The notes beneath the pieces are model-generated. The model was given only the letters and a program-made list of their open reading frames with translations. It ran no database searches and was not told the origin of the DNA. From NCBI RefSeq assembly GCF_045348435.1, contig NZ_CP157484.1, positions 3,410,001 through 3,474,000 of the forward strand: a DNA stretch of 64,000 nucleotides, written 5' to 3'. The DNA comes from Alsobacter sp045348435 (GTDB lineage: Bacteria; Pseudomonadota; Alphaproteobacteria; Rhizobiales; Beijerinckiaceae). Positions 23,394 through 32,584 of this stretch are shown here, piece after piece; within the stretch, counting starts at the first letter, position 1, and the number at the start of each line of letters is the position of its first letter. Both the position numbers and the translations under genes were made by a program.

Positions 23394-23751
23394 TGCGTAC
23401 GCCAAGACCCAAACCGCTTCGCTTGCGCCCCGTGATCTCGAAGCCGGCCTTCTCCTGAAGGCGGCGTCCCGGCTCCAGGCCCTCACGGAGGACTGGGAGG
23501 CCCGCAAGGGGGACGCCGACGCGGCCCTGACCTACAACCGCAAGCTCTGGACCATCCTGGCCACCTCGGCCACGGACGAGCAGAACCCGCTTCCGTCGGC
23601 GCTGAAGCAGAACATCGCCAACCTGGCCTTCTTCGTGTTCCGGCGCAGCATCGACGTGATGATCGCCCCCGCTCCCGAGAAGCTCGCTCCGCTCATCTCG
23701 ATCAACCGCGAGATCGCGGCCGGCCTGCGCGTGCAGTCGCAGGCGGCCTGA
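23377..23751 (+). CDS. flaF: FlaF paralogue 3 (canonical, coupled to flbT)
   Basis: The 124-residue protein begins MHYAANAYAKTQTASLAPRD and has LEAGLLLKAASRLQAL, TYNRKLWTILATSAT and LPSALKQNIANLAFFVFRR, the standard FlaF sequence. It overlaps flbT by 17 bases, the usual flbT-flaF arrangement of alphaproteobacteria, so it is the most likely orthologue of characterised FlaF. FlaF2 has the same length and architecture; FlaF1 is more distant. Confidence 0.93.
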   Translation: MHYAANAYAKTQTASLAPRDLEAGLLLKAASRLQALTEDWEARKGDADAALTYNRKLWTILATSATDEQNPLPSALKQNIANLAFFVFRRSIDVMIAPAPEKLAPLISINREIAAGLRVQSQAA

Positions 23752-23773
23752 CGCCCACCCTCTCCTCCCCGGG

Positions 23774-25489
23774 TCAGTGGCTCTCGCGCGGGACGTCGTG
23801 TCCGCGCCGCCCGACGAGAAAATCCAGGTCCGCGCCTCGGTCCGCCTGCATCACCCGCTCGACATAGAGGCTCTGGTAGCCGCCCGTCATGGCCGGCGCG
23901 GGCGCGCGCCAGGCGCCCAGGCGCGCCGCGATCTCCTCGTCCGGGACGTCGAGATGCAGCCGCCGCGCCTCCACGTCGAGCTCGATCATGTCGCCGTCGC
24001 GCACCAGCGCGATCGGGCCGCCCACGGCCGCCTCCGGCGCGGCGTGGAGCACCACCGTGCCGAAGGCGGTGCCGCTCATGCGCGCGTCGGAGAGGCGCAC
24101 CATGTCGCGCACGCCGCGCTCCAGCAGCTTGCGCGGGAGCGCCATGTTGCCGACCTCGGCCATGCCGGGATAGCCCTTCGGCCCGCAATTCTGCAGCACC
24201 ATCACGCAGCTCTCGTCGATGTCGAGCGCCGGGTCGTCGACCCGCGCCTTGTAGTCCTCGATGGAGGCGAACACGACCGCCCTGCCCCGGTGCCGCATCA
24301 GCTCGGGGGACGCGGCGGACGGCTTCAGGATGGCGCCGTTGGGCGCGAGGTTGCCGCGCAGCACCGCGACGCCGCCATGCGCGACGAGCGCCTGGCCGCG
24401 CGGCCGGATCACCTGCGGGGCGTGGTTCACCGCGCCGCTGATGTTCTCCCTCACGCTCCGGCCCGTCACCGTGAGGGCGTCCAGATCGAGCAGGTCGGCG
24501 ATCTCCGCCATCGTGGCCGGTAGCCCGCCCGCGTAGCAGAAGTCCTCCATCAGGTAGCGCCCTGACGGCATCAGGTCGACGATGGTGGGCGCGTCATGGC
24601 CGTAGCGGTCCCAGTCCTCGAGGGTGAGGTCCACCCCGATGCGGCCCGCGATCGCCAGCAGGTGGATCACCGCGTTGGTCGAGCCCCCGATGGCGGCGTT
24701 CACCCGGATGGCGTTGGCGAAGGCCTCCCGGGTGAGGATCTGCGACATGCGCAGGTCGTCGTGGACCATGGCGACGATGCGCCTGCCGGTCAGCCTGGCG
24801 AGCCGCGCGCGGTGCGCGTCGACGGCCGGATAGGCGGCGTTGCCCGGCAGCGCCATGCCGAGCGCCTCGGCCATGCAGGCCATGGTGGAGGCCGTGCCCA
24901 TCGTCATGCAGTGCCCGGGCGAGCGGGACATGGCGTTCTCGGCGGCCATGAAGTCGTCCCGGCTCATCACGCCGGCGCGCACGTCCTCGGAGAAGCGCCA
25001 CACGTCGGTGCCGGAGCCGATGTCGGCGCCCCGGAACTTGCCGTTCAGCATCGGCCCGCCCGAGACCAGGATGGTCGGCAGGTCGCAGCTGGCCGCGCCC
25101 ATCAGCAGCGACGGCGTGGTCTTGTCGCAGCCCGCCATGAGGACGACGCCGTCCATCGGGTTGCCCCGGATCGATTCCTCCACGTCCATGGACGCCAGGT
25201 TGCGAAACAGCATCGCGGTGGGCCGCAGGTTCGATTCCCCGCAGGAGAAGACCGGGAATTCCAGCGGCAGCCCGCCCGCCTCCAGCACGCCGGCCTTGAT
25301 GTGCTCCGCGAGGCCCCGGAAATGGGCGTTGCAGGGCGTCAGCTCGGAGAAGGTGTTGCAGATCCCGATGACCGGGCGCCCGTCAAAGACGTCGTTCGGC
25401 AGCCCGTTGTTCTTCATCCAGCTGCGATGGATGAAGCTGTCCTTGGAATCGCCCCCGAACCAGGCCTGGGATCTGAGCTTGCGGGACAT
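23774..25489 (-). CDS. IlvD/Edd family sugar-acid dehydratase (L-arabinonate dehydratase-like)
   Basis: The 571-residue Fe-S dehydratase removes water from a dihydroxy acid. Cluster cysteines are visible as CNTFSELTPCNAHF (C53), AGCDKTTPSLLMGA (C121) and SPGHCMTMGTAS (C194). SCGESN, SGGPMLNGK and GGSTNAVIHLL complete the family pattern. The forms CNT..E..PCNAH and MAGCDKTTPS are closer to L-arabinonate/xylonate dehydratases than to biosynthetic IlvD. The next gene upstream, an RraA-family protein 7 bp away, could act on the downstream keto acid. It interrupts the flagellar locus. Confidence 0.85.
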   Translation of the reverse strand: MSRKLRSQAWFGGDSKDSFIHRSWMKNNGLPNDVFDGRPVIGICNTFSELTPCNAHFRGLAEHIKAGVLEAGGLPLEFPVFSCGESNLRPTAMLFRNLASMDVEESIRGNPMDGVVLMAGCDKTTPSLLMGAASCDLPTILVSGGPMLNGKFRGADIGSGTDVWRFSEDVRAGVMSRDDFMAAENAMSRSPGHCMTMGTASTMACMAEALGMALPGNAAYPAVDAHRARLARLTGRRIVAMVHDDLRMSQILTREAFANAIRVNAAIGGSTNAVIHLLAIAGRIGVDLTLEDWDRYGHDAPTIVDLMPSGRYLMEDFCYAGGLPATMAEIADLLDLDALTVTGRSVRENISGAVNHAPQVIRPRGQALVAHGGVAVLRGNLAPNGAILKPSAASPELMRHRGRAVVFASIEDYKARVDDPALDIDESCVMVLQNCGPKGYPGMAEVGNMALPRKLLERGVRDMVRLSDARMSGTAFGTVVLHAAPEAAVGGPIALVRDGDMIELDVEARRLHLDVPDEEIAARLGAWRAPAPAMTGGYQSLYVERVMQADRGADLDFLVGRRGHDVPRESH

Positions 25490-25496
25490 GGCCGGG

Positions 25497-26141
25497 TCAG
25501 AAGACGCGGTATTTCAGATAGGCCTCCTGCGGATCGACGCCCGCCCGGATGGCCTTCACCATTTCGCCTTCCGTCGCCATCTTGGTCTCGGCGGCCGCCA
25601 CCACCGCCTCGGCGGCGGAGCCCTCGATGAGGATCACGCCGTCGCGGTCGGCCAGCACCATGTCGTCGGGCTGGACCAGGTGTCCGCCGATCGCCACCGG
25701 CTCGCCGAACGCCTCCGCCCGCCAGGCGCAGACGATGTCGATGGGGGTGGCGTAGCGCGCGAAGACCGGGAAGCGCTGGTCGACGATCGCCTGGATGTCG
25801 CGGCAGCCGCCGTCGACGATGTAGCCGCGCACGCCCTTGATCTTGAGCGCCTCGGCCGAGAGCCCGCCGAACAGCGCCCGAACGTCGTCCTGGGGCTGGC
25901 ACACGACGACATGCCCCGCCGGCGACTTCGACAGAAGGCCGGACCACTCGAACAGGGATGTATGCTTGTCGAGCGACGGATCGGGCCGACCGCGGACGGT
26001 GAACACCGGTCCGGCGACCTTCATCCACGGCTCCAGCCCCAGGATGGTGCGCGGCAGGACGCGGATGGACAGGCCCATGTCCTTCATCACGTCATGAACG
26101 ACCGAGCTGTGACAGGCTTCCAGGCGATCAGCCAGAGACAC
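25497..26141 (-). CDS. RraA-family protein (HMG aldolase/oxaloacetate decarboxylase-like)
   Basis: The 214-residue protein has the RraA/HMG-aldolase fold markers: ALFGGLSAEALKIKGVRGYI with VDGGCRDIQAI (residues about 91-121, the G-x(20)-R-D-type active site) and MVLADRDGVILI. Members split 4-hydroxy-4-methyl-2-oxoglutarate or decarboxylate oxaloacetate with Mg; others are RNase E inhibitors. Operon context with an IlvD/Edd dehydratase favours a catabolic aldolase or decarboxylase. The N-terminus (CHSSVVHDVMKDMG) matches the usual start. Confidence 0.82.
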   Translation of the reverse strand: MSLADRLEACHSSVVHDVMKDMGLSIRVLPRTILGLEPWMKVAGPVFTVRGRPDPSLDKHTSLFEWSGLLSKSPAGHVVVCQPQDDVRALFGGLSAEALKIKGVRGYIVDGGCRDIQAIVDQRFPVFARYATPIDIVCAWRAEAFGEPVAIGGHLVQPDDMVLADRDGVILIEGSAAEAVVAAAETKMATEGEMVKAIRAGVDPQEAYLKYRVF

Positions 26142-26295
26142 GTCCGCATCCTCCCTTGAGCGTTCTTCTCCGTCGCCGACCGGCGGCGCGGGCTGCAGGA
26201 AGGTCTAGCAAAGGACGGCGGCCATGCCCATGCCGCGCGGGCGCGCCAGGCACGCAGGGGACCCGCGCCGCCCGCATGCCGCCCCGAGCGGCGCG

Positions 26296-27720
26296 TCAGC
26301 CAAGATAGTTGACCAGCGACATCTTGGCCATCGTGGACGTCATCTGGTAGCTCGCCTGCAGCTGCGTCTGCAGCGTCATGAGCTGCGCGGCCACCGCCTC
26401 GGGGTTTGCGTCCTCCACGCCCGAGAGGACGTTCTCCAGTTGCGCCTTGGTGTCGGTCTGGCGCTGCTGGGCGTTCTTCAGCGTCACGGCCGCAAGGCCG
26501 ATGTCCACATGCGCGGACTGGATCGTGTAGGCCTTGCCGGGGGCCGGGCTCGTCGGCGTGACCGGCCGCTTGATCTGGTCGGAGACGCGCGAGGTCAGCG
26601 CCGCGTAGCGGTCCTTGTCGGTGGCCGTCGCGGTCGAGAAGCTCTCGGCCGCCAGGACGCCCAGCTGCGCCAGCAGGTTCTGGAACGCCGGCTCGGACGC
26701 CTCCATCCCGATCCCGACCGTCTGGTCGTCGTCGATGCGCGACGACGCCGACGCCCGGGGCGTCGCGCTGGTGTCGCCGCCGTACCAGTTGGCCGTGTTG
26801 GCCACATAGTCCTTGGCGCCCGCGACCGAGGACGCGGCCGAGAACTCGCTGGAGGACGTGAGCGCCGTGAGCGCGCTGGTCGCCGCCCCGACGAAGCTCG
26901 TCGCCGTGGCGGCGGGGGTCGCCCCGATGGCGAAGGACAGCTCGTCGGCGGGAGCGCCCGGCGAGGGCACGGTAGTCCGCGCCACCAGGGTGAGCGTCTT
27001 GGAGGCGCCGTCGGGCATCGTCAGGTTGACCTGGAAGGTCTGGCCGTCGCTCGGCGTGGTGGTGAAGTCGAAGGTCTGGGTGGCCGGCATGCCGAGCCCG
27101 TAGGTCACCGCGGGCGGGACCGCCGCGGCCGGAGGCGCGATCGTCGCCGTCGAACCGGCGGCCGTGAGCGTGAGCCTGCCCAGATTGGCCGGCGCGCCCG
27201 CGTCGTTCGCCTTGCGCAGCGCGATGGCCGAGCGGACGCCGGAGATCATCGCGTCGGCGTCCACCGTGACGGCGGACTTGTCGGCGCTGCGTCCCGCGAA
27301 CAACGCCCGGCCCGCGCTGTCCTGGTTGAGGAGGTCGATCACCTCCTGCAGATTGCCCTTCGCGATCTTTTGCTGAAGCGTCTGGCCGTTGGAGTCGAGC
27401 TCATAAGCCGACGGGGTCAACGACGCCGCCATGTCGGTCCCGATCTTCTCCATGCGGGTGAGGGTCAGCTCGAGGGCCTTCGTGCGGATGGTGGTGTCGG
27501 TGATGGAGGCCGAATAGGCGTCGATGGTGGACAGCTTCTGGCGCACGTCCAGGCTCCTGGCGCGCCCGGCGCCGAGATCGGCGTAGTTGTCGGCGATCTT
27601 GCCGGTGGAGATCTGCGCCTGCAGCTGGGCGAGCTGCTGCTTCATGCTCACCAGCCTCGACGCGCCGTGGCGTGACAGGGTGGCGTCGATCGAGGATCCG
27701 CCTGGGAATGAAATGCTCAT
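26296..27720 (-). CDS. flgL: Hook-associated protein 3, FlgL
   Basis: The 474-residue protein forms the junction between hook cap and filament. The N-terminal helices resemble flagellin (SRHGASRLVSMKQQLAQLQ, QISTGKIADNYADLGAGRAR) and the C-terminal helix includes MTLQTQLQASYQMTSTMAKM. The conserved DLLNQDSAGRALFAGRSAD (residues about 130-148) is the FlgL signature after the first D1 helix. It is longer than enterobacterial FlgL because of an expanded middle domain. It lies 13 bp after flgK. Confidence 0.92.
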   Translation of the reverse strand: MSISFPGGSSIDATLSRHGASRLVSMKQQLAQLQAQISTGKIADNYADLGAGRARSLDVRQKLSTIDAYSASITDTTIRTKALELTLTRMEKIGTDMAASLTPSAYELDSNGQTLQQKIAKGNLQEVIDLLNQDSAGRALFAGRSADKSAVTVDADAMISGVRSAIALRKANDAGAPANLGRLTLTAAGSTATIAPPAAAVPPAVTYGLGMPATQTFDFTTTPSDGQTFQVNLTMPDGASKTLTLVARTTVPSPGAPADELSFAIGATPAATATSFVGAATSALTALTSSSEFSAASSVAGAKDYVANTANWYGGDTSATPRASASSRIDDDQTVGIGMEASEPAFQNLLAQLGVLAAESFSTATATDKDRYAALTSRVSDQIKRPVTPTSPAPGKAYTIQSAHVDIGLAAVTLKNAQQRQTDTKAQLENVLSGVEDANPEAVAAQLMTLQTQLQASYQMTSTMAKMSLVNYLG

Positions 27721-27733
27721 GGGGGCGTCCTGG

Positions 27734-29575
27734 TCACATCCGCATCAGGAGATCCATCATCTCCTTCACGGCGCTCATGATGCGGGCGTTGGCCGAATAG
27801 GCGTTCTGGATCTGCACCAGATTGGCCAGTTCCTGGTCGACGCTGACGCCGGTGGTCTGGGCGTAGCGGCTCTCGATCGACGTCTGGACGACCTGCTGGC
27901 CCTCGTCGAGCCTCTGGGCCGAGGCCGCGTTCGCGCCCTGCGCGTCCACGATCCGCTTGACGTAGTCCGTGACCGTGCCGGCGAAGGGCGCGGAGGCGGT
28001 TCCGACGCCGCCGGCCGCCGAAAAGGTCGTCGTGGCCTTGGTGAGGGCGTCGATGAGGAATTTCGGACGGGTGTCGTCGCCGGCCGGCGTGGTCGACGAA
28101 TACGCCACCAGGTCCTTGGGCGCGAGAGCCGCGTTGACGCCGATGCGGCTGGCGAAGCCGACCTTCTGCGACGTCCCGTCGAAGGAACCGGTGTAGAGGG
28201 TGCCGCCGCGCGCCGCGTCGACGAAGAGCGGCAACTCGCTCCCGGCCGGCGTGCCAATGGGCGACGCGACGGTGATCTTGGCCGACATCCCGGTCACGGC
28301 CGTCGTGGGGACGGCGGCGTCGATGCGCAGCACCGCTCCGGAGTTCGAGGCCGTGAACTTGCCTGGCCCGAAGGCGGCGTCGAGCCCGGCCTGGACGGAG
28401 GCCAGCGCGCCCGCCGGTCCGGTGGCGAAGGAAGCCCCGATCTCGATGTCGTTGGGGTCCGGCGTCGCGCCGGCCGGCAAGGTCCCGCTGGTCAGCGACA
28501 CGATCGAGACCCGCTTGGCGACGCCGCCCACGGTGACGTCGAGCGTGATCACGTTGCCGGGCCTGATCCCGGTCGTGTCGAGGTCGAACCCGGTCGCCCC
28601 CGCCGCCACGCCCGCCTGGGTGCGGTCGGACAGCGAGCTGGCGAGCGACGCCGCCAGGGTGTCGAGCTGATTTTGTGCGTCCACGAGCGTGCTGTCGCGC
28701 ATCTCGACGAGCCCGGCGAGCTCGCCCGAGCGGATCAGCTTCTGACCGATCACGTCGATGCTCCGCCCGGAGGCGTCCGTCATGGTGATCGTGCCGACCA
28801 TGCGCTTGGTCGGATCGGTGTCATAGAGGCTGTTCGGCCCGATGGTGCGCTGGTCGAAGCTGAAGGTCGCCGGCGCCCCGGCGTCATAGAGCCTCAGCCC
28901 TCCGGTGGTGGCGAGCGAGACCGAGCCGTTCTGGCCTTCGGTGACCTTGACGTCGATGAGGCTGGAGAGCTCGGTGATCTTGGCGTCGCGCAGGTCCAGC
29001 ACCGCCGGATCCGTCCCCCGGGTCGACAGCACGCGCATGTCGGCGTCGCTGATCTCCTTCAGGAGCGAGTTGACCCGGCCCACGTCGGTCGCGATCGCCG
29101 ACTCCGCGTCCTGGCGCAGCGCCTGGACGCCGTCGGAGGCCTTGTTGATGCTGTGAGCGAGATCCCCGGCCGCGTTGAGCACGCTGGAGCGCGCGACGGC
29201 GTTCGACGGATCGGTCTGGAGCGCCTGGAGGGAGCTCGTGAACTTGCTCATCATGGTGTCGAGCGCGGTCGAGGAGCCCGGCGCGCCGAACAGGCGCGAG
29301 AGCTCTGTCGTCATGCTGGACTTGACGCCCGTGTAGCCGGACCCGCTCGTCTCCGTGCGCAGCTCCTTCTGGAGGATGCTGTCGAACAGGCGGATGATGC
29401 CCTCGATCCGCACCCCGCCGGAGCCCGAGCCGTTATCCGTCTCGACCGCGACGACGCTGCGGCGCGAATAGCCCGCCGTGCCCGCATTGGAGACGTTGCT
29501 GGAAATCACCTCCATGGCGGACTGCGTCGCGCGCAGGCCGCTGAGGGAGTTTCCAAGGGCGCCGGAGAGGCTCAT
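27734..29575 (-). CDS. flgK: Hook-associated protein 1, FlgK
   Basis: The 613-residue protein has the N-terminal rod/hook motif ISSNVSNAGTAGYSRRS (residues about 24-40), the D1 helix region FTSSLQALQTDPSNAVARSS, and a C-terminal helix VDQELANLVQIQNAYSANAR with IMSAVKEMMDLLMRM. Length and motifs fit FlgK of alphaproteobacteria. It is the second gene of flgE1-flgK-flgL, 24 bp after flgE1. Confidence 0.95.
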   Translation of the reverse strand: MSLSGALGNSLSGLRATQSAMEVISSNVSNAGTAGYSRRSVVAVETDNGSGSGGVRIEGIIRLFDSILQKELRTETSGSGYTGVKSSMTTELSRLFGAPGSSTALDTMMSKFTSSLQALQTDPSNAVARSSVLNAAGDLAHSINKASDGVQALRQDAESAIATDVGRVNSLLKEISDADMRVLSTRGTDPAVLDLRDAKITELSSLIDVKVTEGQNGSVSLATTGGLRLYDAGAPATFSFDQRTIGPNSLYDTDPTKRMVGTITMTDASGRSIDVIGQKLIRSGELAGLVEMRDSTLVDAQNQLDTLAASLASSLSDRTQAGVAAGATGFDLDTTGIRPGNVITLDVTVGGVAKRVSIVSLTSGTLPAGATPDPNDIEIGASFATGPAGALASVQAGLDAAFGPGKFTASNSGAVLRIDAAVPTTAVTGMSAKITVASPIGTPAGSELPLFVDAARGGTLYTGSFDGTSQKVGFASRIGVNAALAPKDLVAYSSTTPAGDDTRPKFLIDALTKATTTFSAAGGVGTASAPFAGTVTDYVKRIVDAQGANAASAQRLDEGQQVVQTSIESRYAQTTGVSVDQELANLVQIQNAYSANARIMSAVKEMMDLLMRM

Positions 29576-29599
29576 GAGATCACCCGATCCTCACGGGGT

Positions 29600-30976
29600 T
29601 CACCGGATGATGTTGATGGCGTCCTGCAGCATCTGCTGGGACGTCGTCACCACCCGGGTGTTCGCCGAATAGGCCTGCTGCGTGATGATCATCTTGGAGA
29701 ACTCCTCCGCGATGTCGGTGTTGGACGATTCCAGCTGGGCGCCGAGAATGGACCCGCCGTTCAGCCCGTAGAGCGGCTGGCCGGACTCCAGGGTCTCCTC
29801 GAAGGTCGAGCCGTCCTTGCGCTTCAGCGCGTTCGGCGCGTTGAAACGCGCCACTTCGAGCTGCGCCAAGGCCTGGGTCTGGCCGTTCGAGTAGCTGGCT
29901 ACGATGCGCCCGTCGCTCTCGATGTTGATCCCGTCGAACTTGCCGGCCGGGTAGCCGTCCTGGCGCACCGAGGAGCTCTTCACCTGCCCGCTGACGTCCG
30001 AGAACTGGGTGAGGCCGGACGACACGTCGAACTTGATCGGGTTCGTGCCGTCGATCTTCAGGTTCGTCATGTCCATCGACCCGCTGGTCGGCTTGGTCAG
30101 CTTGCCGGCGGAGTCGAATTCGAACGCGGTGGCGGCCGTGTTGCTGTCGCTGAACCACATGGTGTCCGTCGCGGCCGTCGCCGCGCTCGGGTCATAGGCG
30201 GGGTTGGAGTAGTACATCGCCCATTGGTCCGGGGCCGCCGGGGTCGTCGTGCCGTTGGCGAGCTTGCCCCAGCGGATCTGGACGGTGACGGGCGCGCCCT
30301 GGCCGTCATAGAGGGTGACGTTCCCGCCCGAGACGGTGTTGCGCTCGAAGGCGGCGTCGTTGGCCCCCGTCACGGTGGCGGTGGCCGAGGCGGCGGGCAG
30401 CAGCTCGCTGTCCGCGACGGTCGGGTCGTAGGCCGCCGTCACCGGCATCGCCGGCAGGTTGACCTTGTAGTCGATCTGCTTGGAGATCACGGCCGGGACG
30501 TAGCCGCCGTTGAACTGCAGGACGCCCGGGCTGCCCGTGAGCGCGCCGGTGGTCGGGTCCAGATTGGTGCCGACCATGTAGCGGCCCGCGCCATTGACCA
30601 GAAAGCCGTTCTTGTCGAGCGAGAAGTCGCCGCGGCGGGTGTAGAGATCGCGCTGCGAGAAGATCGGCAGGCCGGCCTGGGTGTCGGCGCGGTCGCGCAC
30701 CACGAAGAACCCGGCGCCGTTGAGGGCCACGTTGGTGGACACCGCCGTGTTCGTGTAATTGCCCGCGACGGTGTTGGTCCCGCGCGACGAGGCGATCACC
30801 GAGCCGCCGACCTGCTGGCTCAGCGGGTAGTCCGGCACGAGATCCTGGAAGCTGGTGTCGACGCGCTTGTAGCCAGTCGTCTGGGAGTTCGCGATATTGT
30901 CGGAGATATTCTCGAGCGCAAAGGATTGCGCCCTCAACCCCGTGACCGCATTGGTCATCGCGCCGAAAATACTCAT
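29600..30976 (-). CDS. flgE: Flagellar hook protein FlgE, paralogue 1
   Basis: The 458-residue hook subunit begins MSIFGAMTNAVTGLRAQSFA followed by LENISDNIANSQTTGYKRVD and ends with EEFSKMIITQQAYSANTRVV. Both hook motifs are intact. The frame is open upstream to 31231, but the sigma-54 promoter at 31055-31040 lies inside that extension, so ATG 30976 is the start. It heads flgE1-flgK-flgL. Flagellar hooks normally need a single hook protein; a second gene lies immediately upstream. Confidence 0.95.
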   Translation of the reverse strand: MSIFGAMTNAVTGLRAQSFALENISDNIANSQTTGYKRVDTSFQDLVPDYPLSQQVGGSVIASSRGTNTVAGNYTNTAVSTNVALNGAGFFVVRDRADTQAGLPIFSQRDLYTRRGDFSLDKNGFLVNGAGRYMVGTNLDPTTGALTGSPGVLQFNGGYVPAVISKQIDYKVNLPAMPVTAAYDPTVADSELLPAASATATVTGANDAAFERNTVSGGNVTLYDGQGAPVTVQIRWGKLANGTTTPAAPDQWAMYYSNPAYDPSAATAATDTMWFSDSNTAATAFEFDSAGKLTKPTSGSMDMTNLKIDGTNPIKFDVSSGLTQFSDVSGQVKSSSVRQDGYPAGKFDGINIESDGRIVASYSNGQTQALAQLEVARFNAPNALKRKDGSTFEETLESGQPLYGLNGGSILGAQLESSNTDIAEEFSKMIITQQAYSANTRVVTTSQQMLQDAINIIR

Positions 30977-31039
30977 GGAAACCCGCCTCTCGATGGCCCG
31001 CCGGACCCTCGGTCGCGGCGTATGGACATCGAGACGGCA

Positions 31040-31055
31040 CGCAACGCGTGTGCCA
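31040..31055 (-). promoter_or_regulatory. Sigma-54 promoter of flgE1-flgK-flgL
   Basis: Read leftward the sequence is TGGCACACGCGTTGCG, with GG-N10-GC spacing and one change from TGGCACG. Predicted transcription start is near 31029, giving a leader of about 53 nt. Confidence 0.82.
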
Positions 31056-31240
31056 CGCACTGCTACACGTAAAAACAGCGACTTAGACGGTTTACAACTG
31101 ATGATTTCAATTCCAGATGAGCGACAACCGTAGGGAGACGCGGCAAATCCTGCCGGGCCCACGCCCGCCCCATCCCTGCTGGCGAGCGCCGCGAGGAGGG
31201 GTCGAGAAGGCGTGGGACGGGGGCGGGTCATGGCGGCCGG

Positions 31241-32575
31241 TCAGCGGATGATGTTGACGGTGTCTTGCATCATCTGCTGGACGGTCGTGATGATCTTGGT
31301 GTTGGCCGAGTAGGCCTGCTGGGTGATGATCATCTTGGAGAACTCCTCCGAGATGTCGGTGTTGGACCCCTCCAGCTGACCTCCCATCACGGATCCGCCG
31401 TTCAGGCCGCCCAGGGGCGTGCCCGCCTCCAGCGTCGTCGAGAAGGTCGATCCATCCTCCCGCTTCAAGGAGTTCGGCGCGTTGAAATGGGCGAACGCCA
31501 CCTGCGCCAGCGGCGACGTGACGCCGTTGGAGTAGCTCGCCACGATGCGCCCGTCGGACATCACCGAGACGTTGTTGACGGTGCCGGCGGCGTATCCGTC
31601 CTGCTTCAGCACGCGGACATTGACGCCGCCGCCGCTGCTGGTGTCGTTGAACTGGGTCAGGCCCTTGCTGAAATCGAGGTTCAGCGCCGTCGTTCCGACC
31701 GTCAGGCCGGTCAGGGTGGTCGAGCCGCCCGTCGGCGCGGTCAGCTTGCCCAGGCTGTCGAAGGTGAAGGGGGTGGGCGTGGCGCCGCCCGCCGCGATCC
31801 ACTTGTTCGGGCTCGTCGCCGCGTCATAGATGGGGTTCTGGTAGTAGAGGTTCCAGGTGTTCGCGGCCGTCTTGGCCCACCGCATCTCGACCGTCGTAGG
31901 CGTGCCGACGCCATCGTAATAGGTCAAGGTGCCGCCCGTGGACGTCTGTTTCATGAAGTTTGGCTCGAGCGCCGCGGTGACGGCCGACGCGCCGGTGTAG
32001 AGATCGCTCCCGGGCACGCTGGGATCGTAATTCGCCGTTTTCGGGACCGACGGCAGGTTGGCCATGTACTGCACGGTCGTGCTGGCGCGCGCCGGCACCA
32101 CGCCGGCCGTCAGTTGGATCGGCTGCTGCGCTCCCACCGCTGCGCCCGTGATCGGATCGAGCGCGTTGCCGTAGAGATAGCGGCCCGCGCCGTTGACGAG
32201 GTAGCCGTCCTTGTCGAGCGTGAAGTCGCCACGCCGGGTGTAGAGATCGTTCGACGAGAAGACGGGCTGTCCGTCCAACGTGCCGACAGACTTGCGGACG
32301 ACGAAGAACGAGTCGCCGATGATCCCCATGTTGGTGGAGATGCCGGACGACATGAAATTGCCGGTGACCGTGTTGGTGCCGCGGGCGAAGGCCATCACCG
32401 AGCCGCCGACCTGCTGCTCCAGCGGATAGTCCGGGACCATATCCTTGAAGCTCGTATCCACGCGCTTGTAGCCGACCGTCTGGGAGTTCGCGACGTTGTC
32501 GGAGATGTTCTCGAGCGCATAGGACTGCGCGCGGAGACCCGAGACCGAGGTGGTCATGGCGCCGAAGAGACTCAT
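31241..32575 (-). CDS. flgE: Flagellar hook protein FlgE, paralogue 2
   Basis: The 444-residue protein begins MSLFGAMTTSVSGLRAQSYA, then LENISDNVANSQTVGYKRVD, and ends EEFSKMIITQQAYSANTKII, nearly identical to paralogue 1 at both ends. The central regions differ in sequence and length (444 against 458), for example after the shared LYTRRGDF and GAGRYL stretches. It is 264 bp upstream of flgE1 with its own sigma-54 promoter and an ACCAGAAGG leader motif. Alternative ATGs upstream (32602, 32629) lie in the leader or promoter. Confidence 0.95.
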   Translation of the reverse strand: MSLFGAMTTSVSGLRAQSYALENISDNVANSQTVGYKRVDTSFKDMVPDYPLEQQVGGSVMAFARGTNTVTGNFMSSGISTNMGIIGDSFFVVRKSVGTLDGQPVFSSNDLYTRRGDFTLDKDGYLVNGAGRYLYGNALDPITGAAVGAQQPIQLTAGVVPARASTTVQYMANLPSVPKTANYDPSVPGSDLYTGASAVTAALEPNFMKQTSTGGTLTYYDGVGTPTTVEMRWAKTAANTWNLYYQNPIYDAATSPNKWIAAGGATPTPFTFDSLGKLTAPTGGSTTLTGLTVGTTALNLDFSKGLTQFNDTSSGGGVNVRVLKQDGYAAGTVNNVSVMSDGRIVASYSNGVTSPLAQVAFAHFNAPNSLKREDGSTFSTTLEAGTPLGGLNGGSVMGGQLEGSNTDISEEFSKMIITQQAYSANTKIITTVQQMMQDTVNIIR

Positions 32576-32584
32576 GGCAACGAA

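Noticed and set aside
27587..31072. A 1161-residue open frame on the plus strand
   Set aside because: It lies antisense to flgK and flgE1, which have intact family motifs. The frame is Arg/Gly/Val-rich with no recognisable domain.
29600..31231. N-terminal extension of flgE1 from 31231
   Set aside because: The extension contains the sigma-54 promoter at 31055-31040 and has no hook-protein similarity.
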